From Exiguobacterium sp. s48 (GTDB lineage Bacteria > Bacillota > Bacilli > Exiguobacteriales > Exiguobacteriaceae): a stretch of DNA of 64,000 nucleotides. The stretch is from the NCBI RefSeq assembly GCF_018617395.1, contig NZ_JACSKC010000003.1, positions 124,001 to 188,000 on the forward strand, in the 5' to 3' direction. The notes below the pieces were generated by a model. That model had not been told where the DNA came from. It saw only the letters and a list, made by a program, of their open reading frames with translations, and did not search any database. Within the stretch, counting starts at the first letter, position 1, and the number at the start of each line of letters is the position of its first letter. Positions 16,800-25,038 of the stretch are shown here, piece by piece. The translations under genes and the position numbers were made by a program.

Positions 16800-17765
16800 C
16801 TAAGGTCGACGTTTTTTCTTTTCTAATACACGAGCGTGTTCCGCCTGTTTCTTTTCCATATAAAGAAGTTCACGTTCTAGCTTGACATAACTTGCATAGC
16901 GCTTCGCGTCTAGCGTGCCGTTCGTGAGCGCCTGTTGGACGGCACAACCCGGTTCTTTTTGATGAGAACAGTCGCGGAAACGACACGTCTCGGCAAGAGC
17001 TTCGATATCGCGGAACGTCTCATCGAGATGCTCGCTTCCTTCCCACAGACCGAACTCGCGCATTCCCGGTGTGTCGATGACGTATAAATCATCGATTCGG
17101 AACAGTTCGCGATGGGTCGTCGTATGCTTCCCACGCTCATCCTGCACTCGGACGGCTTGTGTAATGGCCACTGTTTCGTGGGCGAGAGCGTTCGTCAGCG
17201 TAGATTTTCCGACTCCGGATGAACCGACGAAGGCAATCGTACTTTCACTCGGTAACGCCTGACGAAGTTCAGCAACTCCTTCTCCCGTCACAGCACTGAC
17301 AGGAAATACTTGAATTCCAGGTGCGTTTAGCTCAATGTCTTCGAGCAGTGTGTCGACGGATTCGACTTGATCGGTCTTCGTCAAGACGATGATGGGGATG
17401 GCCCCGGTGTCCCACGCAGCTAGCGTATAGCGCTCAAGGCGGCGGATGTTGAAGTCGTGTCCGCATGCCATCGTGATCAAGACGTAGTCGACGTTCGCGC
17501 AGATCAGTTGTTCACGCGTCTCGTTGCCGGCGGCCGCTCGTGAAAGAACGGTCCGACGCTCAAGGAGATGGTGAATCGTCCCTTGACCATGCTCGCGAAC
17601 TTGAATCGTGACATAATCGCCGATGACCGGGTAATCCCGCTCGCTCGTCGCTTCATGTCGAAATTTTCCGGAGACCCCGCACGTATAAACGTTGTCTCCG
17701 ACAGATACCGTATAAAGATGTTGGAACTGTGCCGTGACACGTCCCGTTTCAGTTTGTTGAAACAA
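16800..17765 (-). CDS. rsgA: Ribosome small-subunit-dependent GTPase A
   Basis: 321-residue circularly permuted GTPase that matures the 30S subunit. N-terminal OB-fold (about 1-75), then G4 TKTD (129-132), G1 GSSGVGKST (181-189), G2-region GKHTTTH (212-218), G3 DTPGM (231-235) and a C-terminal zinc finger (Cys261, Cys266, His268, Cys274). About 25 residues longer than B. subtilis RsgA because of a basic helical tail (KKKRRP). Start TTG at 17765 follows GGGAGG (17774-17779). It is not next to a prpC-prkC pair, so it may be a second rsgA copy. A leader ORF and alternative hairpins precede it (see 17781-17849), pointing to translational control. Confidence 0.9.
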   Translation of the reverse strand: MFQQTETGRVTAQFQHLYTVSVGDNVYTCGVSGKFRHEATSERDYPVIGDYVTIQVREHGQGTIHHLLERRTVLSRAAAGNETREQLICANVDYVLITMACGHDFNIRRLERYTLAAWDTGAIPIIVLTKTDQVESVDTLLEDIELNAPGIQVFPVSAVTGEGVAELRQALPSESTIAFVGSSGVGKSTLTNALAHETVAITQAVRVQDERGKHTTTHRELFRIDDLYVIDTPGMREFGLWEGSEHLDETFRDIEALAETCRFRDCSHQKEPGCAVQQALTNGTLDAKRYASYVKLERELLYMEKKQAEHARVLEKKKRRP

Positions 17766-17773
17766 AATAGAAT

Positions 17774-17806
17774 CCTCCCTTTAATGATGGAGGACGACAG
17801 CCCTCC
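17774..17806 (-). promoter_or_regulatory. Alternative hairpins controlling the rsgA ribosome-binding site
   Basis: Read on the minus strand, three words follow each other: GGAGGG (17806-17801), CCTCC (17793-17789) and GGGAGG (17779-17774), the last being the rsgA Shine-Dalgarno. CCTCC can pair with either neighbour: pairing with the first leaves the SD free, pairing with the third hides it. The first two words lie inside the last codons of the leader ORF, so a translating or stalled ribosome would decide between the two states. Confidence 0.55.
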
Positions 17807-17849
17807 GATTCGCTGACATTTGGTGGCGTGCATGCATCATGTTGCTCAT
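17781..17849 (-). CDS. Leader peptide upstream of rsgA (22 codons)
   Basis: ATG at 17849, stop TAA at 17783-17781, product beginning MSNMMHARHQMSANRR and ending in HH. The SD AAAGGA lies 9 nt upstream of the ATG. The stop codon sits one base before the rsgA Shine-Dalgarno, and the last third of the ORF contains the switch words of the alternative hairpins. Rich in Met, Arg and His. I do not recognise the peptide. An overlapping frame starting 10 bases upstream could encode a longer 35-codon peptide, but its ATG is too close to the SD. Likely a regulatory uORF rather than a functional peptide. Confidence 0.55.
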   Translation of the reverse strand: MSNMMHARHQMSANRRAVVLHH

Positions 17850-17912
17850 AAAACATCATCCTTTCATTGTTCGATAAATTGAGTGTACCACAGTTATTGG
17901 AAACGGTAACAT

Positions 17913-17930
17913 CTCGGTCTAAAGACCGAG
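17913..17930 (+). promoter_or_regulatory. Candidate LiaR operator upstream of liaI
   Basis: Perfect inverted repeat CTCGGTCT-AA-AGACCGAG, centred about 65 bp upstream of the expected liaI start site. A second CGGTCG-T-CGACCG palindrome (17946-17958) overlaps the -35 region 30.5 bp downstream, three helical turns away. Assignment to LiaR is by position in front of the lia operon. Confidence 0.55.
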
Positions 17931-17951
17931 GCGAAACAAGCCTTCCGGTCG

Positions 17952-17980
17952 TCGACCGATTCAAAATAACGTATTATGAT
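17952..17980 (+). promoter_or_regulatory. SigA-type promoter of the lia operon
   Basis: TCGACC (17952-17957), 17-bp spacer, TATGAT (17975-17980). The weak -35 fits an activator-dependent promoter. Confidence 0.6.
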
Positions 17981-18010
17981 AAGAGTGTACTTAACAAGGA
18001 GGGATGACAG

Positions 18011-18400
18011 ATGAATCACCAAGTGAAAAAGGTGTTGTTCATCGTAGCCGCAATCGCTCTAGTGCTTGTGTTGATCGGTTCTTTACCGAATATGATTTTA
18101 TTCGGGTTAGGAGCGCTCTTGACGCTTTGGGCTGGAGTCCGTTTTAAGGCTGTGACACACATCGGTGCTAAAGTTGGTTTCGGGATCCTTGCCGTCATTG
18201 GGATTGGGACGATGCTCTCAAACATTTGGGCGCTCGTCGGAATCATCGTCGCGTGGTTGTTGTTTAAAGGGTATATGATGTATACAGGTGAAAAGCGCGA
18301 CCCGGAAGTCGAGATTTTAAATGCAGATGGAACGCGTGCTAGCCGGAGCAGCTTCCAACAGTTCAATCAAGTGTGGCAAAAATTTGTTAATCGTCGTTGA
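18011..18400 (+). CDS. liaI: LiaI-like membrane protein
   Basis: 129 residues with three to four hydrophobic stretches (about 7-25, 27-47, 55-72, 74-93) and a charged cytoplasmic tail. Assigned as LiaI because it is the first gene before a PspA-type protein and LiaF-LiaS-LiaR. In B. subtilis LiaI anchors LiaH at the membrane under envelope stress; there it has only two helices, so this protein is somewhat larger. SD AAGGAGG (17996-18002). Confidence 0.75.
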   Translation: MNHQVKKVLFIVAAIALVLVLIGSLPNMILFGLGALLTLWAGVRFKAVTHIGAKVGFGILAVIGIGTMLSNIWALVGIIVAWLLFKGYMMYTGEKRDPEVEILNADGTRASRSSFQQFNQVWQKFVNRR

Positions 18401-18422
18401 GATTTCATAAGGAGGATTCACC

Positions 18423-19067
18423 ATGAAGACACCGTTTGATCAGTTTCGTGAGTTAGCGAATGAATTGACGAAAGAGATTTCAAAAGAAGTGAAGAAGTAT
18501 CAGGACAAAGAGATGCCACGTTCAAGCGGAGAAGCGGAATTGAACCGTCATATTCGTGGAGCGGAGAAGGAAGCGTTATCGGTTGAGCGCCTCGTCGAAC
18601 GTCAACGTACATTGCTCGCAGAACTTGCCGAAAAACGTGATGATGCCAAAAAGATGGCGGATAAACGATATGAACAGACGGAACTGGCGAAACAAGCCGG
18701 GGAAGAGAAATTGGCAGAACGTGCAGCACTCGAATCCAAGCACTACGGGGAACAGTACCGTTACTTTGAAGGGTTGATTGATGAAGGTGAACGTGAGTTG
18801 GATACATTGGAGCGTCGTGCGCTCGAGATGAAACTCAAACTCGATGAAATGCAAAATAAACGTTATGAATTTGCGATGCGTGAAAACCTAGATCTGTTAA
18901 AAGGGGCACTCGACCAAATCTTTGGTCAAAACACGTCGCAGTCTCATCCGTTTACTGAAGAAGAAAAGAAAGAACAGCCTGCTGAAGAAAAGCAAGACAC
19001 ACAGGCAGACGAAGACGACTTTGAAGCAAAACTAAAAGAACTGGAGCGTCGCTTTAAACAAGAGTGA
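18423..19067 (+). CDS. liaH: LiaH, PspA/IM30-family stress protein
   Basis: 214 residues, almost entirely charged coiled-coil (about 5-170) with heptad-like Leu/Ala spacing, as in PspA/IM30/LiaH proteins, which oligomerise and protect the membrane. The C-terminal stretch is acidic and Gln/Glu rich, ending in a short amphipathic helix (LKELERRFKQE). No signal peptide. 22 bp after liaI with SD AAGGAGG. Followed by a terminator, so liaIH can be made in excess over liaFSR. Confidence 0.85.
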   Translation: MKTPFDQFRELANELTKEISKEVKKYQDKEMPRSSGEAELNRHIRGAEKEALSVERLVERQRTLLAELAEKRDDAKKMADKRYEQTELAKQAGEEKLAERAALESKHYGEQYRYFEGLIDEGERELDTLERRALEMKLKLDEMQNKRYEFAMRENLDLLKGALDQIFGQNTSQSHPFTEEEKKEQPAEEKQDTQADEDDFEAKLKELERRFKQE

Positions 19068-19079
19068 GGTGACGGTTCG

Positions 19080-19111
19080 GCGATGACCTAAATCAGGTCA
19101 TCGCTTTCTTT
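19080..19111 (+). terminator. Intrinsic terminator between liaH and liaF (partial attenuator)
   Basis: Perfect 10-bp stem GCGATGACCT (19080-19089) / AGGTCATCGC (19095-19104), then TTTCTTT. Read-through would explain low-level liaFSR transcription, as in B. subtilis. Confidence 0.88.
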
Positions 19112-19147
19112 GCTTCATACATATATGAAATGAAAGGGGGAATGGAC

Positions 19148-19837
19148 ATGGAACGTTGGAACACGCGTCAAATCATTGGATTCATGATTATTTTATTTTC
19201 GGTTGGACTCTTCATTGATATCGTGACGGGTGGAAATAGCGTCTTATTCAGCATGATCCTCCCATTGCTGCTCCTCTACATCGGGCGACGGTTCAGTCGA
19301 CGAGGAAAGCAGTCAACCAGCTACATTTTTTACGCCATCGGGGGTATTTTGTTAATCGGCTTGATCTTCTCGTCAGCCGCCTTCGGATTTGTACTCTCCG
19401 GACTTCTGCTATTATTCGGCTATCGACTTTATAAGAATCGACCGGTCGAATCGAAAATCCGGACACCTCTTCGTCAGGAACAGGCCTTCTCGTTTGGAAT
19501 GAAAGAATCGGGACACTACGTGTTACGTGATACAAATGAGTTCTTTTTACTACGGGATGTCGAGATGGATTTGTCACAAGCCATCATTCCGGAAGGAGAG
19601 ACGTTCCTACTCCTCAATGGGCTTGCCGGAGACATTCGGATTCTCATTCCTGCGGGGTATGACTATTCAATCGATGCATCGATTGGATTTGGAAAAGTGC
19701 AAGTCGATGACTCGAATTATTCACCGGTGTTCAACCGCCGTTTCTATACGGCGTCAGACGATTATGTTCAAGCGACACGGAAAGTTCGAATCCACATCGT
19801 GCTTATGAGCGGAAGTGTGGAGGTGATGACGGTTTGA
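19148..19837 (+). CDS. liaF: LiaF, negative regulator of LiaRS
   Basis: 229 residues. Four hydrophobic helices in the first 90 residues, then a cytoplasmic C-terminal beta-rich domain of the LiaF/DUF2154 type (MDLSQAIIPEGETFLLLNGLAGDIRILIPAG...). LiaF keeps the kinase LiaS inactive until the envelope is damaged. ATG 19148 is used because the earlier ATGs (19130, 19142) precede or overlap the AAAGGGGG ribosome-binding site. Overlaps liaS by 4 bp. Confidence 0.88.
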   Translation: MERWNTRQIIGFMIILFSVGLFIDIVTGGNSVLFSMILPLLLLYIGRRFSRRGKQSTSYIFYAIGGILLIGLIFSSAAFGFVLSGLLLLFGYRLYKNRPVESKIRTPLRQEQAFSFGMKESGHYVLRDTNEFFLLRDVEMDLSQAIIPEGETFLLLNGLAGDIRILIPAGYDYSIDASIGFGKVQVDDSNYSPVFNRRFYTASDDYVQATRKVRIHIVLMSGSVEVMTV

Positions 19838-20856
19838 AAAAAGACTCCTATCCCCGTACGGTCGTCTGGCATCAATTATTCAGTAGCCTGTTAACGGCTT
19901 TCTTGATTACAGTGGCGTTTCTCATAGGTGACTCGATTTCACTGAGCGATTTATTTTCACGTGAAGAAGGGTTGCCTTTCGGTGTGTCTATTTTAGTAAT
20001 CGCCGTTTTGGTCGGGAGTATCTTTGGTGTCGGATCGTATTTTTATTTGCGCCGAGACTTCCGTGAGGTTGCGAATGCCCTTTGGAAACTAGAAAATCAA
20101 AAAGAGATTACCTTCCGTCCATTGTCTCCTTACCGAGATACGCTCGAACGAATTGTTCGTGTGTCAAAACAACGCCAAGAAATGATTGAGATGGCGAAAC
20201 GAGTTGGCGAACGTCCTGTCAGTGTCGAAGAAGCAAGGAGTGAAGCCGTCGTCGAAGAAAGACGACGGGTCGCACGAGAACTTCATGACTCGGTGAGTCA
20301 GCAGCTTTACGCCATCTCGATGATGACGACAGCAATTAAACAAACGATGCAGACAAAACCGGAACTAGCAAATAAACAAATGGAACAAGTCGAGCTCATG
20401 GCTCAGACCGCACAGGCGGAGATGCGTTCGTTACTCCTACAACTTCGACCGGTAGAGTTAGAAGGTATGACGTTGAAGACCGGAATCGAACGTCTACTAG
20501 AAGAACTGTCTCGTAAACAATCGACAGAGCTTGTCTGGCGTTTAGAAGAAGTAAAATTATCTCGGCACACTGAGAATGAACTGTTCCGAATTGTTCAGGA
20601 AGCGATCAGTAACACGTTACGACATGCCAAAGCGACGCGTTTAGAAATCGAGATGCGGACCGTGCAACAGACGGTTATTTTAAAGATTAACGATGACGGA
20701 ATCGGATTTAATGTGGACGATACACAAGTCGCCTCATATGGATTACAATCGATACGAGAGCGTACGGCGGAAGTCGGTGGAACGCTGCGATTGGTCAGTG
20801 TACCGAATGTCGGGACACAAATTGAAGTACGTGTGAAACAACAAGTGGAGGGGTAA
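19834..20856 (+). CDS. liaS: LiaS sensor histidine kinase
   Basis: 340 residues. Two N-terminal helices (about 15-31 and 50-70) with a very short outside loop, the intramembrane-sensing layout; then the HisKA_3 domain with phospho-acceptor His151 (ARELHDSVSQQ), and a HATPase_c domain with EAISNTLRHAKAT and the DDGIGF box. TTG start at 19834 after GGAGGTGA. Phosphorylates LiaR. It lies between liaF (4-bp overlap) and liaR (1-bp overlap). Confidence 0.93.
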   Translation: MKKDSYPRTVVWHQLFSSLLTAFLITVAFLIGDSISLSDLFSREEGLPFGVSILVIAVLVGSIFGVGSYFYLRRDFREVANALWKLENQKEITFRPLSPYRDTLERIVRVSKQRQEMIEMAKRVGERPVSVEEARSEAVVEERRRVARELHDSVSQQLYAISMMTTAIKQTMQTKPELANKQMEQVELMAQTAQAEMRSLLLQLRPVELEGMTLKTGIERLLEELSRKQSTELVWRLEEVKLSRHTENELFRIVQEAISNTLRHAKATRLEIEMRTVQQTVILKINDDGIGFNVDDTQVASYGLQSIRERTAEVGGTLRLVSVPNVGTQIEVRVKQQVEG

Positions 20857-21494
20857 TGATGATTCGAGTTGTATTAATTGATGATCATGAAATGGTTCGG
20901 GCGGGCGTGTCTGCCTTTTTATCGACGCAACCGGACATCGAAGTCGTCGGTGAAGCATCCGACGGAGCAACGGGAGCGGAACTTGCGATTGCGGAGAAGC
21001 CGGACGTTGTCCTCATGGACTTAGTGATGGAGCCCGTTGATGGCGTCGAATCGACGAAACGAATTAAAGCAAGTTGGAAAGAAGCGAAGATTTTGGTCGT
21101 CACGAGTTTCTTAGATGATGAGAAAGTGTATCCGGTCATCGAGGCAGGTGCGATGAGTTATGTCCTAAAGACAGCGAATGCGAACGAGATTGCAGACGCG
21201 ATTCGTCAAACCGCCGCCGGCAATCCCGTCATGGCCGCCCAAGTGACAGGAAAGATGCTCGAACGGCTGCGCCATCCAGAGATGACCCTCCACGAGAGTT
21301 TGACTGCCCGGGAACGTGAAATTTTGCAGCTTATGGCAGAAGGGAAGTCGAATCAAGTGATTGCGGATGAATTGTTCATCTCACTTAAAACGGTGAAGAC
21401 ACACGTGTCGAACATCTTGACGAAGCTTGATGTGTATGACCGGACACAGGCGGTCGTCTATGCGTTCCAACATAACTTGGTGAGTAAAGGATGA
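20856..21494 (+). CDS. liaR: LiaR response regulator (NarL family)
   Basis: 212 residues: receiver domain with phospho-acceptor Asp55 (VVLMDLVME) and a C-terminal LuxR/NarL helix-turn-helix (about 147-205, LTAREREILQLMAEGKSN...VKTHVSNILTKL). Expected to bind the palindromes upstream of liaI and activate the operon. The ATG overlaps the liaS stop (TAATG). Its own stop overlaps the start of the next gene. Confidence 0.94.
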   Translation: MMIRVVLIDDHEMVRAGVSAFLSTQPDIEVVGEASDGATGAELAIAEKPDVVLMDLVMEPVDGVESTKRIKASWKEAKILVVTSFLDDEKVYPVIEAGAMSYVLKTANANEIADAIRQTAAGNPVMAAQVTGKMLERLRHPEMTLHESLTAREREILQLMAEGKSNQVIADELFISLKTVKTHVSNILTKLDVYDRTQAVVYAFQHNLVSKG

Positions 21495-22024
21495 CTCAAC
21501 TTCCTGTGATTGAGACGGATCGTCTCCGATTACGTCCTCTTCAAATGGAGGACGGCCCACACGTATTCGCCATCTTTTCAAATGAACGAGTGTTACGTCA
21601 CTACGGAATGGAGCCACATCAGACGTTAGAAGAAACGGAGCAGATGCTTACCCATATGCTCGCTCAAATCGAAACGGGAGCGATTATTCGTTTTGCCATC
21701 GAACTTCGTGAATCGAACACGTTAATCGGAACGATTGGGTTTCACAATCGTGCGCCATCACACCGCCGTGCCGAAATTGGGTATGAGCTCAGCCCGGAAT
21801 ACTGGCGTACGGGTTATGCGACTGAAGCGCTTCAGGCTGCCCTTCAGTTTGCCGCAACATGTGAAATTGAACGTGTCGGTGCCATCGTCTATATCGACAA
21901 TATTGCTTCCCAACGTATGTTAGAAAAGAATGGATTCATTCAAGAAGGACGTCTACATAACTACATGCGTCAACATGGGCAATCGCATGACGTCTACCTA
22001 TATAGTTGCATGACAAGAAGCTGA
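21491..22024 (+). CDS. GNAT N-acetyltransferase, RimJ/RimL type
   Basis: 177 residues of the RimJ/RimL GNAT group (starts PVIETDRLRLRPLQMED; AEIGYELSPEYWRTGYATEAL is the acetyl-CoA loop; SQRMLEKNGFIQEG near the end). It acetylates an amino group of a protein, antibiotic or metabolite; the substrate cannot be named. The ATG overlaps the liaR stop (ATGA), so it is the last cistron of the lia operon, which is unusual. Confidence 0.85.
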   Translation: MTQLPVIETDRLRLRPLQMEDGPHVFAIFSNERVLRHYGMEPHQTLEETEQMLTHMLAQIETGAIIRFAIELRESNTLIGTIGFHNRAPSHRRAEIGYELSPEYWRTGYATEALQAALQFAATCEIERVGAIVYIDNIASQRMLEKNGFIQEGRLHNYMRQHGQSHDVYLYSCMTRS

Positions 22025-22030
22025 CTGTTC

Positions 22031-22062
22031 AAAGCGCACCGCTCGCAAGGCGGTGTGCTTTT
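22031..22062 (+). terminator. Terminator of the lia operon
   Basis: AAAGCGCACCGC (22031-22042) pairs with GCGGTGTGCTTT (22050-22061, one G-U pair) and runs into TTTT. Confidence 0.85.
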
Positions 22063-22125
22063 CGTTTGTCATAGAAATAAAATGGGAACGAAGTAAGGGT
22101 GAGCCAACAAAAGGAGGACGATGAG

Positions 22126-23055
22126 ATGAAAGCAGCTTATATCGAACAGTACGGTGGGTCAGATGAATTCAAGGTAGGGGAGTTGGAGCAACCGACGATT
22201 GGTGCAGATGACGTATTGATTGAAGTGTATGCCGCGAGCGTCAACCCAGTTGATTGGAAGCTACGTGAAGGATACTTGAAAGAAATGCTCCATTACGAGA
22301 TGCCGCTCGTCATCGGATGGGATGTATCGGGTGTCATCAAAGAAGTCGGGACGAATGTGACCGAGCTTGAGGTCGGAGATGAAGTGTTTAGCCGCCCTGA
22401 TATTGCGCGGCAAGGCACATACGCCGAGTACGTCGCGGTCGATGCCCATCTCGTCGTCAAAAAACCAGCCTCGTTGAGTTTTGAGGAGGCCGCTTCACTG
22501 CCGCTCGTGGCCCATACGGCATGGCAAGTCATGTTCGAAGTGATGGATGCCAAACCGGGTGATCGCATCTTTATCGGTGCTGGTTCAGGTGGTGTCGGGA
22601 CAGTAGCCATTCAACTCGCGAAAGCACACGGCTTGTATGTTGTCACGTCGACGAGTACGCCGAACGTGGACTGGGTCAAACAACTTGGAGCCGACGAGGT
22701 CATCGACTATAAACAACAAGACCCGGCAGAGGCCGTCCGTGATCTTGATTTTGTATTCGATACGATGGGGGGCGACGGGCAGAGCAAATTGTATCAAATG
22801 CTTAAAGAGAATGGGATACTCGTCTCCATCTCGACCCCACCGAATGAAGAGGAGGCAAAACAGGCAAAAGCTCGCGCCGAATATGTTTTTATGCAACCGA
22901 CAGGGGAACGGTTGAAAAAAATTGCGGAAGCCGTCGAATCAGGTGAACTGAAACCAGTGATTGACCGAGTCTTTGATTTAGAAGAAACGAAACTCGCGCA
23001 CGACTATGGTGAAGAAGGTCATGCGAAAGGAAAAATCGTCATCAAAGTAAAATGA
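22126..23055 (+). CDS. Zinc-independent quinone oxidoreductase-like dehydrogenase
   Basis: 309 residues of the medium-chain dehydrogenase family, quinone oxidoreductase branch: N-terminal GroES-like fold, then the NADPH-binding GAGSGGVGT near residue 148. The zinc-ligand cysteines of alcohol dehydrogenases are absent. Likely reduces quinones or enals with NADPH. The frame opens at GTG 22099, but AAAGGAGGACG sits in front of ATG 22126, which is used. Single gene. Confidence 0.88.
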   Translation: MKAAYIEQYGGSDEFKVGELEQPTIGADDVLIEVYAASVNPVDWKLREGYLKEMLHYEMPLVIGWDVSGVIKEVGTNVTELEVGDEVFSRPDIARQGTYAEYVAVDAHLVVKKPASLSFEEAASLPLVAHTAWQVMFEVMDAKPGDRIFIGAGSGGVGTVAIQLAKAHGLYVVTSTSTPNVDWVKQLGADEVIDYKQQDPAEAVRDLDFVFDTMGGDGQSKLYQMLKENGILVSISTPPNEEEAKQAKARAEYVFMQPTGERLKKIAEAVESGELKPVIDRVFDLEETKLAHDYGEEGHAKGKIVIKVK

Positions 23056-23060
23056 TGCAG

Positions 23061-23108
23061 AAAAAGAGGTGGATTCCCGGAGCATACGCCGGAGATCCAC
23101 CTCTTTTT
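23061..23108. terminator. Bidirectional terminator
   Basis: AAAAAGAGGTGGAT (23061-23074) and ATCCACCTCTTTTT (23095-23108) form a perfect 14-bp outer stem, with a further CCGG/CCGG inner stem. Used by the oxidoreductase (+) and the convergent ABC-F gene (-). A second imperfect hairpin GGCTGACCTC...GAGGTAGCC follows the ABC-F stop at 23118-23142. Confidence 0.92.
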
Positions 23109-23139
23109 ATTGAATATGATAGGCTACCTCAAGTGGAGG

Positions 23140-25038
23140 TCAGCCTTTTTTCTGTGCTTGCATTTGTTCATCGATTTCAGAAAGGTACGTCCAACGTTCC
23201 ATCTTCGCATCGAGTGTTTCTTTCAGTTCGGCGATTGTTGCATACAATTCATTGACTTTACCAAGGTCGCTTCCCGCTGTCGCGAGTGTCGCTTCTTGCG
23301 CTTCAATCTGTTCTTCAAGCGCGGCGATGTCTTCTTCGATCGTGTCCCATTCCTTCTGTTCTTTGAAGGTGAATTTCACGACTTCCGACTTCACGCGTTC
23401 TTTTTTCTCTTTTGGTTCTTTTTCTTTCTTTACTTGACGGACCTCTTCTTGGCGCATGTCCAGATAATCGCTGTATTCTGCATGATATACCTGGATTGTC
23501 CCATCTTCAAAGGCAATCAACTGCCCAGCGACACGGTCTAAGAAATAGCGGTCGTGACTGACGGCGATGACTGTACCTGGGAACGATTCTAAATAGTCTT
23601 CTAAAACAGATAATGTTTCTGTGTCCAAATCGTTCGTCGGCTCGTCAAGGAATAAGACGTTCGGTTCATCCATGAGAATCCGAAGGAGGACAAGACGTCG
23701 TTTTTCACCACCCGATAACTTCGCAATCGGTTTGTATTGCGCGTCCGGTGAGAAAAGGAAACGTTCGAGCATTTGACCGGCCGTGATGACCTCGCCATCT
23801 GGCGTATGGATGACTTTGGCGATGCGTTCGATCTCATCGATGACACGTCTTGACTCGTCTTCAAATTCGACTTGTTGTCCGTAATAACCTAGGTGAACGG
23901 TCTCCCCATGCACGATCGTACCGCTTGTCGGTTCTAAGCGTTTTGCAAGTAAGTTCATCAGTGTCGATTTCCCACTCCCGTTTGGTCCGACGATCCCGTA
24001 GCGTTCACGACGACCAAAAATCCAATTAAATTGCTGAATCAGGAGAGAGTCGTCATAACCGAATGACAAATCTTCGACTTCGATGACCTTTTTACCGAGG
24101 CGACGTGAGCCGACCGAGACGTCGAGCGTCTCGTCTTCCGCTAAGCTCTCTTGATGCTTCAAGTCTTCAACACGTTGAATGCGTGCCTTTTGTTTCGTGG
24201 TCCGGGCTTTGGCGCCTCGACGTAACCAGGCGAGTTCGCGACGTAATATATTTTGTCGTTTCTGTTCCATCGATTGGGCCCGCGCTTTGCGCTCGGCACG
24301 CTTCTCGAGAAAGAGCTCATAGTTTCCGTTATAGAAGTAACTCGTTCCATCCGCAATCTCTAAAATGTGATTCGTGACACGATTCAGGAAGTAGCGGTCA
24401 TGGGTGATGAGAAGGATTGCTCCACGATAATCGGCAAGCATCGTCTCGAGCCACGCAATCGTATCGGCATCGAGTTCGTTCGTCGGCTCGTCTAAAAGAA
24501 GTAAATCCGCTTCGTCAAGTAGCGCGGCGGCCAGTGCCACCCGTTTTTGCTGTCCTCCGGAAAGGGAGTTTACATCGACTGATACATCAGGAAGACCGAG
24601 ACGGTTCAGAATCGATTTCAGTTTTGCTTCTGTTTCCCAAGCATCTGCGGCATCGACAGCCTGTTGAGCCTTCATGAAGCGTTCGAGTAAATTTTCACTC
24701 GTAGGCTCGGCTTCGAGAGCCTGACGGGCGCGTTCAAATTGTTTCAATGCTTGAACGGACGGAGTATCACTCGTGAACAACGCATCTAGAATCGTCTGTC
24801 CTTCATCGAATTGAACACTTTGCGTCAGATAACGAATCCGATAATCGTTCGGATGTTGCATGTTGCCTCGGTCTGCCGTCTCGGTACCGGCGATGATTTT
24901 CATGAACGTCGATTTCCCAGAACCATTCACCCCGATAATTCCGATACGGTCTCCAGGGTGGATGGTCATCGTCACATCATCAAATAAGACTTTGTCGGCA
25001 AACTCTTTATGAATGCCTTCAATCATTAATAAACTCAT
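23140..25038 (-). CDS. yfmR: ABC-F ribosome-associated ATPase (YfmR/Uup-like)
   Basis: 632 residues with two ABC ATPase domains in one chain and no membrane part. Walker A GVNGSGKST (about 35-43) and GPNGSGKST in the second domain; signatures LSGGQ and LSGGE; Walker B LLLDEPTNELD and LFLDEPTNDLD. The linker (RAERKARAQSMEQKRQNILRRELAWLRRGAKART) is the P-site tRNA interaction motif, and the C-terminal coiled coil (about 560-630) is typical of Uup/YfmR, unlike antibiotic-resistance ABC-Fs. It acts at the ribosomal E site to relieve stalled translation. ATG 25038 overlaps the stop of the upstream plsC-like gene. Confidence 0.9.
   Translation of the reverse strand: MSLLMIEGIHKEFADKVLFDDVTMTIHPGDRIGIIGVNGSGKSTFMKIIAGTETADRGNMQHPNDYRIRYLTQSVQFDEGQTILDALFTSDTPSVQALKQFERARQALEAEPTSENLLERFMKAQQAVDAADAWETEAKLKSILNRLGLPDVSVDVNSLSGGQQKRVALAAALLDEADLLLLDEPTNELDADTIAWLETMLADYRGAILLITHDRYFLNRVTNHILEIADGTSYFYNGNYELFLEKRAERKARAQSMEQKRQNILRRELAWLRRGAKARTTKQKARIQRVEDLKHQESLAEDETLDVSVGSRRLGKKVIEVEDLSFGYDDSLLIQQFNWIFGRRERYGIVGPNGSGKSTLMNLLAKRLEPTSGTIVHGETVHLGYYGQQVEFEDESRRVIDEIERIAKVIHTPDGEVITAGQMLERFLFSPDAQYKPIAKLSGGEKRRLVLLRILMDEPNVLFLDEPTNDLDTETLSVLEDYLESFPGTVIAVSHDRYFLDRVAGQLIAFEDGTIQVYHAEYSDYLDMRQEEVRQVKKEKEPKEKKERVKSEVVKFTFKEQKEWDTIEEDIAALEEQIEAQEATLATAGSDLGKVNELYATIAELKETLDAKMERWTYLSEIDEQMQAQKKG

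Noticed and set aside
17749-17964. 71-residue minus-strand ORF, with inner start giving a 35-residue peptide, overlapping the rsgA leader
   Set aside because: Its inner ATG is only two bases from the GGA of the SD, and the frame runs past the rsgA start. The 22-codon ORF in another frame fits the SD and the hairpins better.
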